Shown: positions 35,642 through 45,847, counted from the stretch's first letter. The stretch is 64,000 nucleotides of DNA from Acetobacter ascendens (GCF_001766235.1 NZ_CP015164.1:620001-684000), one strand, 5' to 3'. Numbers and translations: made by a program. The notes: generated from the letters alone by a model not told the origin.

Positions 35642-36673
35642 TCAGGCAACGGCCTGTTTCAGAGCTGCCGTCAGATCCTTTGTGGAGGCATTACCGCCCA
35701 GATCCTTCGTGCGCACTGTACCGTTGGTGATAACCTTTTTGATACCGGCATCAATACGGTCAGCCAGATCATTACGGTTTACATGGCGCAGCATCATAAC
35801 GGCTGCCAGCAGCAGAGCCAGCGGGTTGGCAATGCCTTTGCCTGCAATATCTGGTGCAGAACCGTGCACGGCTTCAAACACAGCGGCTTTTTCACCAATG
35901 TTTGCACCCGGGGCCATACCCAAGCCACCAACCAGACCGGCCGTAAGGTCGGAAAGGATGTCACCAAACAGGTTGGTGGTGACAATCACATCAAACTGCC
36001 ACGGGTTGATAACAAGCTGCATGGCGCAGGCATCTACAATCCGTTCATTGAATTCAATGCGGCCCTTGTATTCTTCTGCAACCTTGCGCCCTTCTTCAAG
36101 GAACAGGCCTGTCAGCAGTTTGAGGATATTGGCCTTGTGAACAATGGTAACCGTTTTACGGTTGTTCTTTACCGCATATTCAAAGGCAAACTTTACAATC
36201 CGGCGGCATTCTGCGCGGGAGTTAAAGCCGGAGCTTAGCGCAATACCCTTGGGGTCATCCCCCACCGGAATGTAATGTTCCATTGCTGCGTAATAACCTT
36301 CAAGGTTTTCACGGAACAGAACAAGGTCGATATCATCAAACCGACCACCGGGAATGATGGTTTTGGTGGGGCGCAGGTTGGCAAACAGGCCAAATTCCTG
36401 ACGCAGGGTTACGTTGATGGATTTGAACCCACCACCAACTGGAGTTGTCAGCGGGCCTTTCAGGGCCAGGCCCGTGCGCCGGATGCTTTCAATTGTCTGC
36501 TTGGGCAGCGGGTCATTTACCGCGTCCACACCCGCCATACCGGCCAGTTGGCGATCCCATACAAATGGGGCCCCAACGGTATCCAGAATTTCGGTAACTG
36601 ATTCAACAATTTCAGGGCCGATGCCATCACCTGCAATAAGAGTGGCTGGAATGGTCTTGCTGTCTGTCGTCAT
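35642..36673 (-). CDS. icd: NAD-type isocitrate dehydrogenase
   Basis: A 343-residue member of the isocitrate/isopropylmalate dehydrogenase family. It starts with the '[12 protein letters not shown]' nucleotide loop (about residues 12-23); '[10 protein letters not shown]' and '[11 protein letters not shown]' fit an isocitrate site, '[10 protein letters not shown]' supplies the metal-binding Asp pair, and '[15 protein letters not shown]' has the NAD-type pattern. It converts isocitrate to 2-oxoglutarate and CO2. Isopropylmalate or homoisocitrate dehydrogenase are less likely alternatives. With aarA and aarC in the same window it belongs to the modified citric acid cycle of acetic acid bacteria. 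Monocistronic, with its own terminator. Confidence 0.88.
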   Translation of the reverse strand: MTTDSKTIPATLIAGDGIGPEIVESVTEILDTVGAPFVWDRQLAGMAGVDAVNDPLPKQTIESIRRTGLALKGPLTTPVGGGFKSINVTLRQEFGLFANLRPTKTIIPGGRFDDIDLVLFRENLEGYYAAMEHYIPVGDDPKGIALSSGFNSRAECRRIVKFAFEYAVKNNRKTVTIVHKANILKLLTGLFLEEGRKVAEEYKGRIEFNERIVDACAMQLVINPWQFDVIVTTNLFGDILSDLTAGLVGGLGMAPGANIGEKAAVFEAVHGSAPDIAGKGIANPLALLLAAVMMLRHVNRNDLADRIDAGIKKVITNGTVRTKDLGGNASTKDLTAALKQAVA

Positions 36674-36770
36674 TCTGAGAAGCTCCCTTCAACTTCGTAG
36701 CCTGTTTTGCGCCCGTTTTACGGTGCATGCGATTCTCAATTTCGTGACCAGAGGGGAAAGACTCCGCCTC

Positions 36771-38552
36771 TCACGCCCTCTTGAGAGGCGCACATGCCGT
36801 TTTCAGCCATTTCTGTGCATCAGATGGCAGGTGAGGGCCTACCTGATGCAAGATTTGAGCATGGTACGCGTCCAGCACGGCAGTATCTTCCGGGCCTAAC
36901 AGGGCTAGGTCAATCAACCGCCTGTCAAAAGGTGCCAGTGTAAGGGTTTCAAATTCCAGAAAAGCCCGATCCGAATGTGGTATGTTGCCTGGGCGGATCA
37001 GCACCAGCGTTTCCAAACGGATGCCGTAAGCGCCGGGTTTGTAAAAGCCCGGTTCGTTGGAAATCACCATGCCTTCTTCCAGCGTAATGGGAGAAGGCAT
37101 TTTGGAAATACGGGCTGGCCCTTCATGCACGGAAAGAAAGCTGCCGACACCGTGGCCGGTGCCATGATCATAATCCAGCCCGGTCTGCCACAGGTCAAAC
37201 CGCGCCAATGCATCTAGCGCATGGCCTTTGGTGCCCACCGGAAAACGCGCGCGGCCCAAACGCAAATTCCCTTTGAGTACGCGGGTAAACACGTCTTTCA
37301 AACTGGCAGGTGGCGCATCGGGGCCGGTCCAGATTGTGCGGGTGACATCGGTTGTGCCTTCGGGGTACTGGCCACCACTATCAATCAGGTAAACTTCGTT
37401 ATCCTGTAATGTCCGGTCGCTTTCCGGCGTAACGCGGTAATGAATAATTGCCCCATTAGGGCCGGAACCGGAAATGGCAGGAAAGGATTCTTCTTTGTAA
37501 TCCTTCCCTTCAGCACGGAAGGCATCAAGCTGTGCTGCGGCCTCAAGTTCTGTGCAGTTGCGGCCTTTTGTATCCAGCCAATGCAGGAAACGACAAAGCG
37601 CTACACCATCGCGCAGATGGGCTGTGCGCATACCCATCTGTTCCACCTTGTTTTTGCGGGCTTTGGGCAGCAGGCACGGGTCTGGCGCTTCCTGCACCGT
37701 GGCCCCATGGCGGGTGAGCGTTTGGCCAAACCAGACAGCATTGCAGGCAGGGTCCACACCAACGGTTTTGCCTTTCAGGGTTGCCAGAACCTGCTCCATC
37801 TCCTGCGGTGCATGCATACGCACGGAAGAGCCAAGCCATTCCTTAATATTTGCCGAAATTTTTTCTGGCTCTATAAACAGATCAACCGAATTGTTTGCAT
37901 GTACCAGCGCAAATGCCAGCACCACAGGTGTGCAGGGAATATCGGAACCACGAATATTCAGCAGCCACGCAATAGAGGCTGAATCGCTTAGAACCGCTGC
38001 ATCCTGACCATTCTGCGCAAGAATTGCAGAAATTTCCTGCCGTTTTTCAGCAGAGCTTCGGCCCGCAAAGGCAAGCGGGTGCATACAGGCTGGGGCAGAG
38101 GGAAAAGCTGGGCGGTCTGTCCAGATATCATCCACCAGATTGCGGGATGTTGGTACCAGTATCACACCGCTTTGGGCAGCAAATGGGCGCAGTTCCGCTA
38201 CACTCATTACGCGCGGATCATACCCCACGCGGGTTTTCGGTTTTGCTTGCTCTTTCAGCCATGTGGCCGGAGGTGTCTGGCTAATATGCAGGCGTTGCCA
38301 GCATGTGCCATCCACTTGTTGATCCATCTGGGTGATGTAACGGCCATCAGAAAACACGGCGGCAGTATGGGGCAGCACAATGGCCGTGCCTGCGCTGCCC
38401 GTAAAACCTGTTAACCATGCCAGACGTTCTGCACAGGCTGGTGTGTATTCCCCCAAAAATTCATCGCTATGGGGCACAATCAGGCCATCCAGCCCCTCGT
38501 TTTGCAAAAGGGTGCGCAATGCGGCAAGACGGGTAAAGGATGCAGACGCCAT
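36771..38552 (-). CDS. Aminopeptidase P family (M24) metallopeptidase
   Basis: A 593-residue Xaa-Pro aminopeptidase. Two creatinase-like N-terminal domains (about 1-310) precede the M24 'pita-bread' domain with metal ligands expected in 'YLIDSGGQYPEGTTDVTRT' (about 395-413), 'HGTGHGVGSFLSVHEGP' and 'ISNEPGF', plus a later Glu in 'LETLVL'. It removes N-terminal residues before proline. The three-domain length matches the eukaryotic-like XPNPEP1 form rather than short PepP. ATG at 38552 was chosen by family fit. It lies 41 bp behind prmA in a uvrD-prmA-peptidase run. Confidence 0.9.
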   Translation of the reverse strand: MASASFTRLAALRTLLQNEGLDGLIVPHSDEFLGEYTPACAERLAWLTGFTGSAGTAIVLPHTAAVFSDGRYITQMDQQVDGTCWQRLHISQTPPATWLKEQAKPKTRVGYDPRVMSVAELRPFAAQSGVILVPTSRNLVDDIWTDRPAFPSAPACMHPLAFAGRSSAEKRQEISAILAQNGQDAAVLSDSASIAWLLNIRGSDIPCTPVVLAFALVHANNSVDLFIEPEKISANIKEWLGSSVRMHAPQEMEQVLATLKGKTVGVDPACNAVWFGQTLTRHGATVQEAPDPCLLPKARKNKVEQMGMRTAHLRDGVALCRFLHWLDTKGRNCTELEAAAQLDAFRAEGKDYKEESFPAISGSGPNGAIIHYRVTPESDRTLQDNEVYLIDSGGQYPEGTTDVTRTIWTGPDAPPASLKDVFTRVLKGNLRLGRARFPVGTKGHALDALARFDLWQTGLDYDHGTGHGVGSFLSVHEGPARISKMPSPITLEEGMVISNEPGFYKPGAYGIRLETLVLIRPGNIPHSDRAFLEFETLTLAPFDRRLIDLALLGPEDTAVLDAYHAQILHQVGPHLPSDAQKWLKTACAPLKRA

Positions 38553-38593
38553 GGAAACCGTGTCCTGAAAATACTGGGAAAAGAAAAAGCCGA

Positions 38594-39514
38594 TCAGGCT
38601 GTTTTTCGGATGGGAAGAACCGGGCGACGCAGGATGAGGGTAGACCATTCCCCTTCATGGAGTTCCTGCTCAAGCACCAGCCCTTGCCGCCGATGCGCGG
38701 CCAACACCATACGCACCTGTGTGCGCAACAGCCCAGCCAGAATAACTGTGCCGCCGGGGGCCAGATACCGTGCCAGATCCTTGGCCATCAGGCACAAGGG
38801 GCGGGCCAGAATATTGGCAAAAACCAGATCAAACGGGGCGGCCTTCCAGATAGCCGGGGTTTGCCACCCATTGCCCAAGCGGCATGTCATGGCGCGGTTT
38901 AGCTGGTTACGTTTGGCGTTTTGTGCTGCCACGCGCACAGACCACGGCTCAATATCCACTGCCAGCACCTTTTGGTGCAGCAATGCCGCCGCCGCCATGG
39001 CCAAAATGCCGGTGCCACAACCCAGATCCAGAATACGGCGCGGCCGGCGGTAAGCCACACGTTCCAGCGCACGCAGGCACCCACGGGTAGATCCGTGCTC
39101 GCCCGAGCCAAAGGCCACGCCAGCATCTAGCGTGAGCACAATGCGGGTGGCATTTTTGGAATCGGGCAAATGCGTGCCACGCACCACAAAACGGCGGCCC
39201 ACTTCCTGCTCCGGAAAAGCCTCATACGTGCGGGCCAACCAGCCTTCGGCTTCTGTGCTGGCACGTTCCAGTGGGGCGCTTACGCCCGTTGTCAATTCAG
39301 CCAGCACAAGGGCGGCTGCCAGTTCATCTTCGCGGTGCCCGGTGTCTTTTACGCCTTCTACCCGCCATTGGGTGCCTTCTGGGTTGGCCTCAAAAATACC
39401 TACCGTGGCGCATACGCTGCCAATGGCGTTTTCGTAAGCTTCCACCGCCGCTTCCGGCACAGTGACAGAAATGGTTTCAAGGCTGGTGGCATGACGGCGG
39501 GTAGGAGGGGCCAT
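38594..39514 (-). CDS. prmA: Ribosomal protein L11 methyltransferase
   Basis: A 306-residue SAM-dependent methyltransferase. The N-terminal substrate-recognition domain (about 1-110) leads to a Rossmann core with 'FGSGEHGSTRGCL', SAM-binding motif I 'ILDLGCGTGILAMAAA' near 160 and catalytic-site motif 'DLVFANILARPL'. PrmA trimethylates L11 at several positions. The ATG overlaps the uvrD stop by one base (taATG), so it is coupled to the helicase. Confidence 0.92.
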   Translation of the reverse strand: MAPPTRRHATSLETISVTVPEAAVEAYENAIGSVCATVGIFEANPEGTQWRVEGVKDTGHREDELAAALVLAELTTGVSAPLERASTEAEGWLARTYEAFPEQEVGRRFVVRGTHLPDSKNATRIVLTLDAGVAFGSGEHGSTRGCLRALERVAYRRPRRILDLGCGTGILAMAAAALLHQKVLAVDIEPWSVRVAAQNAKRNQLNRAMTCRLGNGWQTPAIWKAAPFDLVFANILARPLCLMAKDLARYLAPGGTVILAGLLRTQVRMVLAAHRRQGLVLEQELHEGEWSTLILRRPVLPIRKTA

Positions 39515-41745
39515 TAGATTTTCTCGATAAAGGATGAAAGAAGACGTTTGGTACCGACAGATTCAAAAGACACTTCAACATGGTGCCGATCTGCCGAAAT
39601 AATGATGCCTTCCCCAAAGCGGGGGTGGCGCACATGGTCACCCAGTTGCAGGGCCGGTGCGGCTTCCAGCATGGGGTCTTTTCTGCGGCGGGCAATAATG
39701 GGGCCGTTATCAAACACGGATTCGGAAAGGTTGAGGCCCTGCTGCGAGAACCCGCCGCCCTCATCATGGCGGATCACGTGTTCATCTGGCAGTTCGTCCA
39801 GAAAGCGGCTGGGCATGGAGGGCTGCCAGTTAGCGTAAATGCGCCTGCGGCCTGCATGAAAGATAATGGCTTCCTGCCGTGCACGTGTAATGCCCACGTA
39901 AGCCAGCCTGCGTTCTTCCTCCAGCCCTTTCAGGCCGCCTTCATCCAGCGTGCGTTGAGAGGGGAAAACGCCTTCCTCCCATCCGGGCAGAAAAACTGTG
40001 TCGAATTCCAGCCCCTTGGCGCCGTGCAGTGTCATGATGGACAGGTAATCATCCTGCCCGTTTTCATCATGATCCATGACAAGGGCAACGTGTTCCAGAA
40101 ATTCGCCCAGCGTTCCAAAATCGGCCAGTGCGCGCGTAAGTTCTTTCAGGTTTTCCAGCCGCCCCGGCGCATCGGGGGAGCGGTCCTGCCGCCACATGTC
40201 TAGATACCCGCTTTCTTCCAGCAAATGTTCTACGGCTACCACATGGCCTTCACGCGCCAGAATATCGCGCGTGCTGGCAAAGGCTTCCATCAACTGGCGT
40301 AAATGGGCAGCAGATTTTCCTTTAAGCGCTTTATCTTCCAGCAGCTTTTTCGTGCCGCCTGTAAGGGGCAGGTTATTGGCGCGGGCTGCGGCGTGTAGTT
40401 TTTGCAACCCGGCAGGACCAACACCACGTTTGGGCACGTTGATAATGCGTTCAAAAGCCAGATCATCCGCCGGTTGGCTGAGCACGCGCATATAGGCCAG
40501 TGCATCACGTATTTCTGCGCGTTCATAAAAGCGCAGGCCGCCCACGATGCGATAGGGCAGGCCGGTTTGCATCAGGCGTTCTTCAAATGCACGAGTTTGA
40601 AAGCCCGCACGCACCAGAATGGCTATTTCCTTTAGGGCGTGGCCTTGTGCACGCAATTTTTCGGCCTGCTCGCACACCATACGGGCTTCTGTATCCGAAT
40701 CCCACACCCCAAGAATGCTAACTTTTTTACCTTCTGCATCTTCTCGGCCGGGGCGGAGCGTTTTGCCTAACCGCTCACTATTATGGGCGATAAGCCCTGC
40801 GGCTGCCCCCAGAATATGCCGGGTAGAGCGATAATTGCGTTCCAGCCGTACAACTTTGGCGGAGGGAAAATCTTTTTCAAACCGCAGAATGTTTTCAACT
40901 TCCGCCCCACGCCATGAGTAGATGGATTGGTCATCATCCCCCACGCAGCAGATATTGGCTGGGCCTTCTGGGTGTTTGGCCAGCAGGCGTAGCCAGAGGT
41001 ACTGTATGGTGTTGGTGTCCTGATATTCGTCCACCAGAATGTAACGGAACAGGCGATGATACTGGGCCAGCACATCAGGCCGTGTGCGCAAAATTTCGGT
41101 GACATGCAGCATTAGATCACCAAAATCGCAGGCATTAAGCTGCTTCAGGCGGGCCTGATACGCAGTGTAAATGGCGCGGGCATGGCCGTTGGCGAAGTCC
41201 GAATCCTCGGTGGGGGTAATGCGCTCTGGTGTAAGCCCCCGGTCTTTCCAGCGCTGGATCACGCCTAAAAGGCCCGGAGCAGACCAGCGTTTGATATCAA
41301 TCTGCCACGGTGCCATAACCTGCTTGAGCAGGCGTAACTGATCATCCGTATCCAGAATGGTGAAGCTTTGTGTTAGGCCCACATATTCAGCATGGCGGCG
41401 GAGCATACGCGCGCATAGGGCATGAAATGTACCTAACCATAGCCCCTCTGCCGGGCTACCTAACAGCAGGCTTATACGCTCACGCATTTCTCGCGCAGCT
41501 TTATTGGTAAAGGTTACTGTCAGGATCTGCCACGGCTTGGCGCGGCCTGTAAGCAGGATATGCGCAAAGCGGGTGGTTAAAACCCGTGTTTTGCCTGTGC
41601 CAGCACCAGCCAGTACCAGCAAAGGGCCATCCGTTGTTTCAATAGCTGCACGCTGTTCGGGGTTAAGGCGAGCCAGATAACTGTCACCCGAGGCAGACGG
41701 AGATGAAAAAAGCGGGGCGGAGGGGTGTTCGGACGTATTCACCAT
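39514..41745 (-). CDS. uvrD: UvrD/PcrA-type DNA helicase
   Basis: A 743-residue superfamily 1A 3'-5' helicase. Q-motif 'LNPEQRAAIE' near 28, Walker A 'AGAGTGKTR' near 47, motif II 'VDEYQDTN' near 235, motif III 'DDQSIYSWRGAE', and motif V/VI 'TLHGAKGLEFD' and 'EERRLAYVGITRAR' are all present. It unwinds DNA in nucleotide excision and mismatch repair and clears recombinase or polymerase. The C-terminus has the 'VRHPRFGEGIIIS' Tudor-like fold that binds RNA polymerase in PcrA/UvrD. First gene of the minus-strand run. Confidence 0.95.
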   Translation of the reverse strand: MVNTSEHPSAPLFSSPSASGDSYLARLNPEQRAAIETTDGPLLVLAGAGTGKTRVLTTRFAHILLTGRAKPWQILTVTFTNKAAREMRERISLLLGSPAEGLWLGTFHALCARMLRRHAEYVGLTQSFTILDTDDQLRLLKQVMAPWQIDIKRWSAPGLLGVIQRWKDRGLTPERITPTEDSDFANGHARAIYTAYQARLKQLNACDFGDLMLHVTEILRTRPDVLAQYHRLFRYILVDEYQDTNTIQYLWLRLLAKHPEGPANICCVGDDDQSIYSWRGAEVENILRFEKDFPSAKVVRLERNYRSTRHILGAAAGLIAHNSERLGKTLRPGREDAEGKKVSILGVWDSDTEARMVCEQAEKLRAQGHALKEIAILVRAGFQTRAFEERLMQTGLPYRIVGGLRFYERAEIRDALAYMRVLSQPADDLAFERIINVPKRGVGPAGLQKLHAAARANNLPLTGGTKKLLEDKALKGKSAAHLRQLMEAFASTRDILAREGHVVAVEHLLEESGYLDMWRQDRSPDAPGRLENLKELTRALADFGTLGEFLEHVALVMDHDENGQDDYLSIMTLHGAKGLEFDTVFLPGWEEGVFPSQRTLDEGGLKGLEEERRLAYVGITRARQEAIIFHAGRRRIYANWQPSMPSRFLDELPDEHVIRHDEGGGFSQQGLNLSESVFDNGPIIARRRKDPMLEAAPALQLGDHVRHPRFGEGIIISADRHHVEVSFESVGTKRLLSSFIEKI

Positions 41746-41790
41746 GCCTTTATATAAGCATGTGCGCTTCAGGCCAAACGGAGCAATGGA

Positions 41791-42615
41791 ATGGGGAGAC
41801 AGTCGGCAGAGCAAAAAAGGCAAAAAAAGCCCAGCAGCTTTGCAGCAAAGACTGACACAACCCAAGGTTGTTTAAATGCGCTACAAGATGCCCAACCTGT
41901 TTTTGAAAGTACAGGCCCCACAGGGCATCGTAAACGTATGCGTCAACGCGTGTTGGTGCAGGGTGCGGGTTCCTTGGCTGATTACGAATTGCTGGAAATG
42001 CTGCTGTATGTCGGGGTTCCACGCAAAGATACAAAACCGCTGGCAAAAAGCCTTATCAATACGTTTGGTTCTTTGCTGGCCGTATTGGAAGCGGGGGAAG
42101 AAAACCTGCGCCAGATTAGCGGCGTTACGCGCGCAAGTGCTGCGCTTTTGCAAGATGTGGCCTACGTGGCAGATAAATTGCCAGAAAGTGGTGAAGAATC
42201 ACGCCAGTTTTTGGGAAACTGGGACAGTATTTTAGAATACGCAGACATATATCTGGCAAATGCACCCAGAGGACAGGTGCGTGCTTTGTTTTTGGATAGC
42301 CGCAACCAACTGATTGCAGATGAAGCCGTGCCAGTCTTTTTGCATGAAGGTAGCAGCCATGAGGCCATGGCCTGTATCCGGCATGCTGTTGCGCTGGTTT
42401 TACAACGTGCGTTGGCTTTGCATGCCTGTGCATTGGTGACTGTGGATTTGGTGGCAGAAAATCAGACATTGGATCAGAGTCTTGCGCAAAACGCGCCTTT
42501 TGTAAGGGAATTGCAGCGCAGCGCACCATTATTGGCGGTAGAGGTGCATGATCATATTGCCATTGGATGCGGAGAATGGCGCAGCTTTAACCACCATACA
42601 GGGCCGAAACCTTGA
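41791..42615 (+). CDS. RadC-family protein with dead JAMM domain
   Basis: A 274-residue RadC (UPF0758) homologue. The N-terminal helix-hairpin-helix part is canonical ('GHRKRMRQR', 'LADYELLEMLLY', 'RKDTKPLAKSLI', about residues 45-130). The C-terminal JAB/MPN domain is recognisable by fold position but has lost all catalytic residues: where active members have Glu, HxH, Ser and Asp, this one aligns Leu, Asp-x-Val, Gln and Ala ('VTVDLVAENQ'). It should not be a metallopeptidase. Its stop overlaps the TTG start of a second RadC gene that keeps the active site. Confidence 0.8.
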   Translation: MGRQSAEQKRQKKPSSFAAKTDTTQGCLNALQDAQPVFESTGPTGHRKRMRQRVLVQGAGSLADYELLEMLLYVGVPRKDTKPLAKSLINTFGSLLAVLEAGEENLRQISGVTRASAALLQDVAYVADKLPESGEESRQFLGNWDSILEYADIYLANAPRGQVRALFLDSRNQLIADEAVPVFLHEGSSHEAMACIRHAVALVLQRALALHACALVTVDLVAENQTLDQSLAQNAPFVRELQRSAPLLAVEVHDHIAIGCGEWRSFNHHTGPKP

Positions 42616-43376
42616 AGCGGCCACCCACAAAAACTGGAAAAAAAGCCGTAAGCCAATTTGCTGATGCCACACATTTTAGGCTGAATGTTTCAGCGGCGGA
42701 AGCTATTGCGTTTTCAGCCGAAATTTATAGTGGCACAGCGCCAGAACTTCCTGAGGTGGAAGAAACAGATCAGGCTCTGTTATGCAGGCTTATAGTGCAA
42801 GCACAGCCGCGTAATGGCAAAGCACAGGAACAGGCACATAATTTATTACGTGAATATGGGAGCTTGTCCGCAGTAATGGCAGCTATAAGCTGGCAGGAGC
42901 CAAGTAAAAGTATAAAAGCATTGCCAGAATCTGTGCGTGTTTTGCTAATGTTGGTGCGTGAAGCCGGGCTGCGCATTCAACGCGCAAGATTACGCCGTTC
43001 TGGCATATTGGCTGATAGTGCACAGCTTTATGCTTATTTACGGGCTGTAATGGGGCCGGAAAAGCGTGAACAAGTGCGGGTGTTGTTTCTAAATGATAAG
43101 CATCAGCTTTTGGCCGATGATATTATGGGGCAAGGCACAGTGGACCATACGCCTGTTTACCCGCGGGAAATTGTATCACGTGCTTTGCAAGTAAAGGCGA
43201 CCATGCTGGTATTGGTGCATAATCATCCAAGTGGAGACCCAACGCCCTCAGCCGATGACGTGGTGATGACAACGCAAATCTGTGGTGCGGCAAAAATTAT
43301 GAATATTCATGTCTGGGATCATATTATTGTTGCCGGAGAAAAGTTGTTGAGCATGCGTGAAGCAGGGCTTTTGTAA
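42612..43376 (+). CDS. radC: RadC-family protein with intact JAMM motif
   Basis: A 254-residue JAB/MPN-domain protein starting at TTG (4-bp TTGA overlap with the upstream RadC gene). The JAMM motif is complete: Glu in 'YPREIVSRAL' near residue 194, 'HNHPSGDP' near 211, then Ser and Asp in 'PSADD'. The N-terminal half corresponds to the helix-hairpin-helix region but is strongly diverged and lacks the 'LADYELLE' signature. RadC proteins are not proven repair factors; several act near DNA or mobile elements. The pair with the upstream gene suggests a hetero-oligomer. Confidence 0.85.
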   Translation: MKRPPTKTGKKAVSQFADATHFRLNVSAAEAIAFSAEIYSGTAPELPEVEETDQALLCRLIVQAQPRNGKAQEQAHNLLREYGSLSAVMAAISWQEPSKSIKALPESVRVLLMLVREAGLRIQRARLRRSGILADSAQLYAYLRAVMGPEKREQVRVLFLNDKHQLLADDIMGQGTVDHTPVYPREIVSRALQVKATMLVLVHNHPSGDPTPSADDVVMTTQICGAAKIMNIHVWDHIIVAGEKLLSMREAGLL

Positions 43377-43398
43377 GCTCTCTGCTTCACGCAATGCC

Positions 43399-44580
43399 TT
43401 AACTGGCTGCTGAATTTTCTTCAGGTTCCGGGGCCGCGGTTTTGGTGGCCAATGGTCCCAAGGCGTCCTGAATACCCAAATCTCCGGGCAGTGCGCTGTA
43501 GGGGAACAGAATATTCACATGCCCCATTTTGCGGCCAACACGGGCTTCTTTTTTGCCGTATAAATGCGGAATAAAGCCTTGTGTAGCCATAATCTGCGGC
43601 AACAGGGCCATATCTTCCGGCCCAACCAGATTTTTCATGATTGCATCAGAATGGCGCACAGCATGAGGCAGAGGCAGCCCCGCAACTGCGCGGATATGCA
43701 TGTCAAACTGATCTTGCGGGCAGGCATTCATGGTCCAGTGGCCCGAATTATGGGGCCGGGGCGCCATTTCGTTCACCAGCAGGTTGCCGGTGCGATCAAC
43801 AAACATCTCAACGCCCAGAATGCCCACTAATTCCAGTTTTTCTGCAATGGTGGTGGCCAGTTTTACAGCCTGTGCGGCAATGTTTGGATCAATAGGGGCT
43901 GGGGCCAGTGTAAGGTCCAGAATGCCGTTCCAGTGTCGGTTGAGAGCTGGATCAAAACACCGCACCGTACCATCTGCACTGCGTACCACCATAACGCTGA
44001 TTTCGCAGGCAAAATCCACCATACCTTCTGCAACCAGAGGATGTGGTGCGAGGGCGTTAAAAGCGTCTTCCAGATCATGGATATGATGCACACGGCGCTG
44101 GCCTTTGCCATCATATCCGTTGCGGGTGGTTTTGAGAATCAGCGGCAAGCTAACTTTTTCTGCGGCTTCATGCAGCGTTTTTATGTCTGTAACCGCATGC
44201 CATGGTGCTAATGGGATACCAGCAGAAGCAAAAAAAGTTTTTTCTGCTAATCTATCTTGGCTGATGCGCAAAATATGGCCCGAAGGATGCACAGGGCAAT
44301 GTGTGGCCAAAAGGTCCAACGCATCTGCGCTGATGTTTTCAAACTCAAAAGTTACAACATCAACAGCACTGGCAAACGCATCCAACGCTGCCGGATCATC
44401 ATACTTACCGCATGTTACGGCGTGAGAAACCTGAGCTGCCGGGCCATTAGCCTCGGTTGTCAGAATATGTGTACGAAAACCAAGGCGCGCAGCAGCAATG
44501 GCAGACATACGGCCAAGCTGGCCACCGCCCACAATGCCAATAACTGCATTGGGCTTAAGCGGAGAATGTGAGGAGATCAT
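43399..44580 (-). CDS. purK: N5-carboxyaminoimidazole ribonucleotide synthase
   Basis: A 393-residue ATP-grasp enzyme that makes N5-CAIR from AIR, bicarbonate and ATP in purine synthesis. The N-terminal '[21 protein letters not shown]' region, ATP-grasp core with '[15 protein letters not shown]' near 150 and '[15 protein letters not shown]' near 270 are PurK signatures. Its ATG overlaps the purE stop as ATGA. The last 20 residues are a polar extension. Confidence 0.96.
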   Translation of the reverse strand: MISSHSPLKPNAVIGIVGGGQLGRMSAIAAARLGFRTHILTTEANGPAAQVSHAVTCGKYDDPAALDAFASAVDVVTFEFENISADALDLLATHCPVHPSGHILRISQDRLAEKTFFASAGIPLAPWHAVTDIKTLHEAAEKVSLPLILKTTRNGYDGKGQRRVHHIHDLEDAFNALAPHPLVAEGMVDFACEISVMVVRSADGTVRCFDPALNRHWNGILDLTLAPAPIDPNIAAQAVKLATTIAEKLELVGILGVEMFVDRTGNLLVNEMAPRPHNSGHWTMNACPQDQFDMHIRAVAGLPLPHAVRHSDAIMKNLVGPEDMALLPQIMATQGFIPHLYGKKEARVGRKMGHVNILFPYSALPGDLGIQDALGPLATKTAAPEPEENSAAS

Positions 44581-45125
44581 TTATCTTCGGTAATGGGGGA
44601 GTTGGGGACAGAAGCTGTCTGCAATGCGCGCCATGTTTCAAGGCGTGCGGCAAGGGCAGGGTTATGCAGTGCCAGAATAGAGGCCGCCAGCAAGGCTGCA
44701 TTTTTAGCCCCGGATGCACCAATAGCCAAAGTGCCCACGGGTACGCCGCCGGGCATTTGCACAATGGAAAGCAGGCTATCCATGCCTTTAAGCGCGCGGG
44801 ATTCTACCGGAACACCCAGTACGGGCAGGCGTGTCCATGCTGCGCACATACCCGGCAGATGTGCGGCCCCGCCCGCACCGGCAATAATGACGTTTAGCCC
44901 ACGTTCGGCTGCCGTACGTGCGTAATCCGCCAGCCGATCTGGTGTGCGATGTGCTGAAACAATCAGAGTTTCGTGCGGGATTTCCAGCTCTGTTAGCAAT
45001 GCATCTGCATGGCGCATGGTTTCCCAGTCTGACTGGCTGCCCATGATAATCCCCACAACTGGGGCAGAGGCTGCTTTATCGTCTAAAGCATCGGAAGCGG
45101 AGGGCAGGGGGGCGGTTTCGCTCAC
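44577..45125 (-). CDS. purE: N5-CAIR mutase
   Basis: A 182-residue class I PurE that moves the carboxyl group of N5-CAIR to give CAIR. Signatures: '[13 protein letters not shown]' near residue 25, 'SAHRTPDRL' near 57, and 'GGAAHLPGM'. The first 20 residues are a non-conserved extension. The start is GTG at 45125. It is the first gene of purE-purK with a 4-bp overlap. Confidence 0.96.
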   Translation of the reverse strand: MSETAPLPSASDALDDKAASAPVVGIIMGSQSDWETMRHADALLTELEIPHETLIVSAHRTPDRLADYARTAAERGLNVIIAGAGGAAHLPGMCAAWTRLPVLGVPVESRALKGMDSLLSIVQMPGGVPVGTLAIGASGAKNAALLAASILALHNPALAARLETWRALQTASVPNSPITEDK

Positions 45126-45169
45126 GGTAGGTATCTATCCGGGTTTTCTAAAGTCTGAGACGGAATGGT

Positions 45170-45376
45170 TTAGGCGATATCATCAGGGATCAGAAGGCTT
45201 TCAACCTTGGTTATCTGATCTTTTAACAGGAGTTTACGCTTTTTAAGCCGCTGGAGATACAGTTGATCAATAAAGGTGGTTTCATGCGTCATCCGGCTGA
45301 TAACTGTATCCAGATCTCTGTGTTCACTACGCAGTTCATGCAGTTGGGCAAGCAGTAAATCGCGATCTCGCAGCAT
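45170..45376 (-). CDS. YdcH/DUF465 family small protein
   Basis: A 68-residue, charged, all-helical protein of the YdcH (DUF465) family, with 'HETTFIDQLYLQRLKKRKLLLKDQI' (about residues 31-55) as the conserved part. These proteins form short coiled coils and have no firm function. It is 44 bp upstream of purE in the same direction and may share its transcript. A second YdcH-like gene is divergent from it at 45616. Confidence 0.82.
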   Translation of the reverse strand: MLRDRDLLLAQLHELRSEHRDLDTVISRMTHETTFIDQLYLQRLKKRKLLLKDQITKVESLLIPDDIA

Positions 45377-45615
45377 GATGTCCTGTCTCCTTCACCACTG
45401 ATGCGGAATCGTGCGCCGGATCTGGCGGCCCGCAGAGTGAATAGCATGCCCGAAGCAGTGTTTACCATGTAAGAGCCGGACGCCAGCCAGGATTATAAAA
45501 AAACTTCCATGCTCAGCCTGCATATCAGCAGGGCGCGATATATGAAATTAACATGAACTTTCTTACCCTCGGTACGTTAGCGTTTACGGGTCATCAATCG
45601 AGTGGAGGCACCCAA

Positions 45616-45780
45616 ATGACACGCCTTTCAAGGATCGAGAGTCTTAAATCGCGCCATTTCCGTATTGATCAGAAAATTATGAGCGAAGGCGGGCGCCCCA
45701 GACCGGACGAGCGCGTGCTGATGTGCCTGAAATTACAAAAACTACGAATAAAGGAAGAAATAGAGCGCCTCTCGGTCTGA
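45616..45780 (+). CDS. YdcH/DUF465-like small protein
   Basis: A 54-residue charged helical protein ('RIESLKSRHFRIDQKIMSE', then 'LKLQKLRIKEEIERL') typical of the short YdcH-like family in alphaproteobacteria. The start at 45616 follows a 'gtggagg' ribosome site. The open frame extends in frame to an ATG at 45553, but that part is not conserved-looking. Function unknown. Confidence 0.8.
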   Translation: MTRLSRIESLKSRHFRIDQKIMSEGGRPRPDERVLMCLKLQKLRIKEEIERLSV

Positions 45781-45847
45781 TACCGTATTTGGCAACTTAA
45801 ATTGCTTCTGAGGCAGAAAGAATAATCTTCTGCCTCAGGGCATTATC

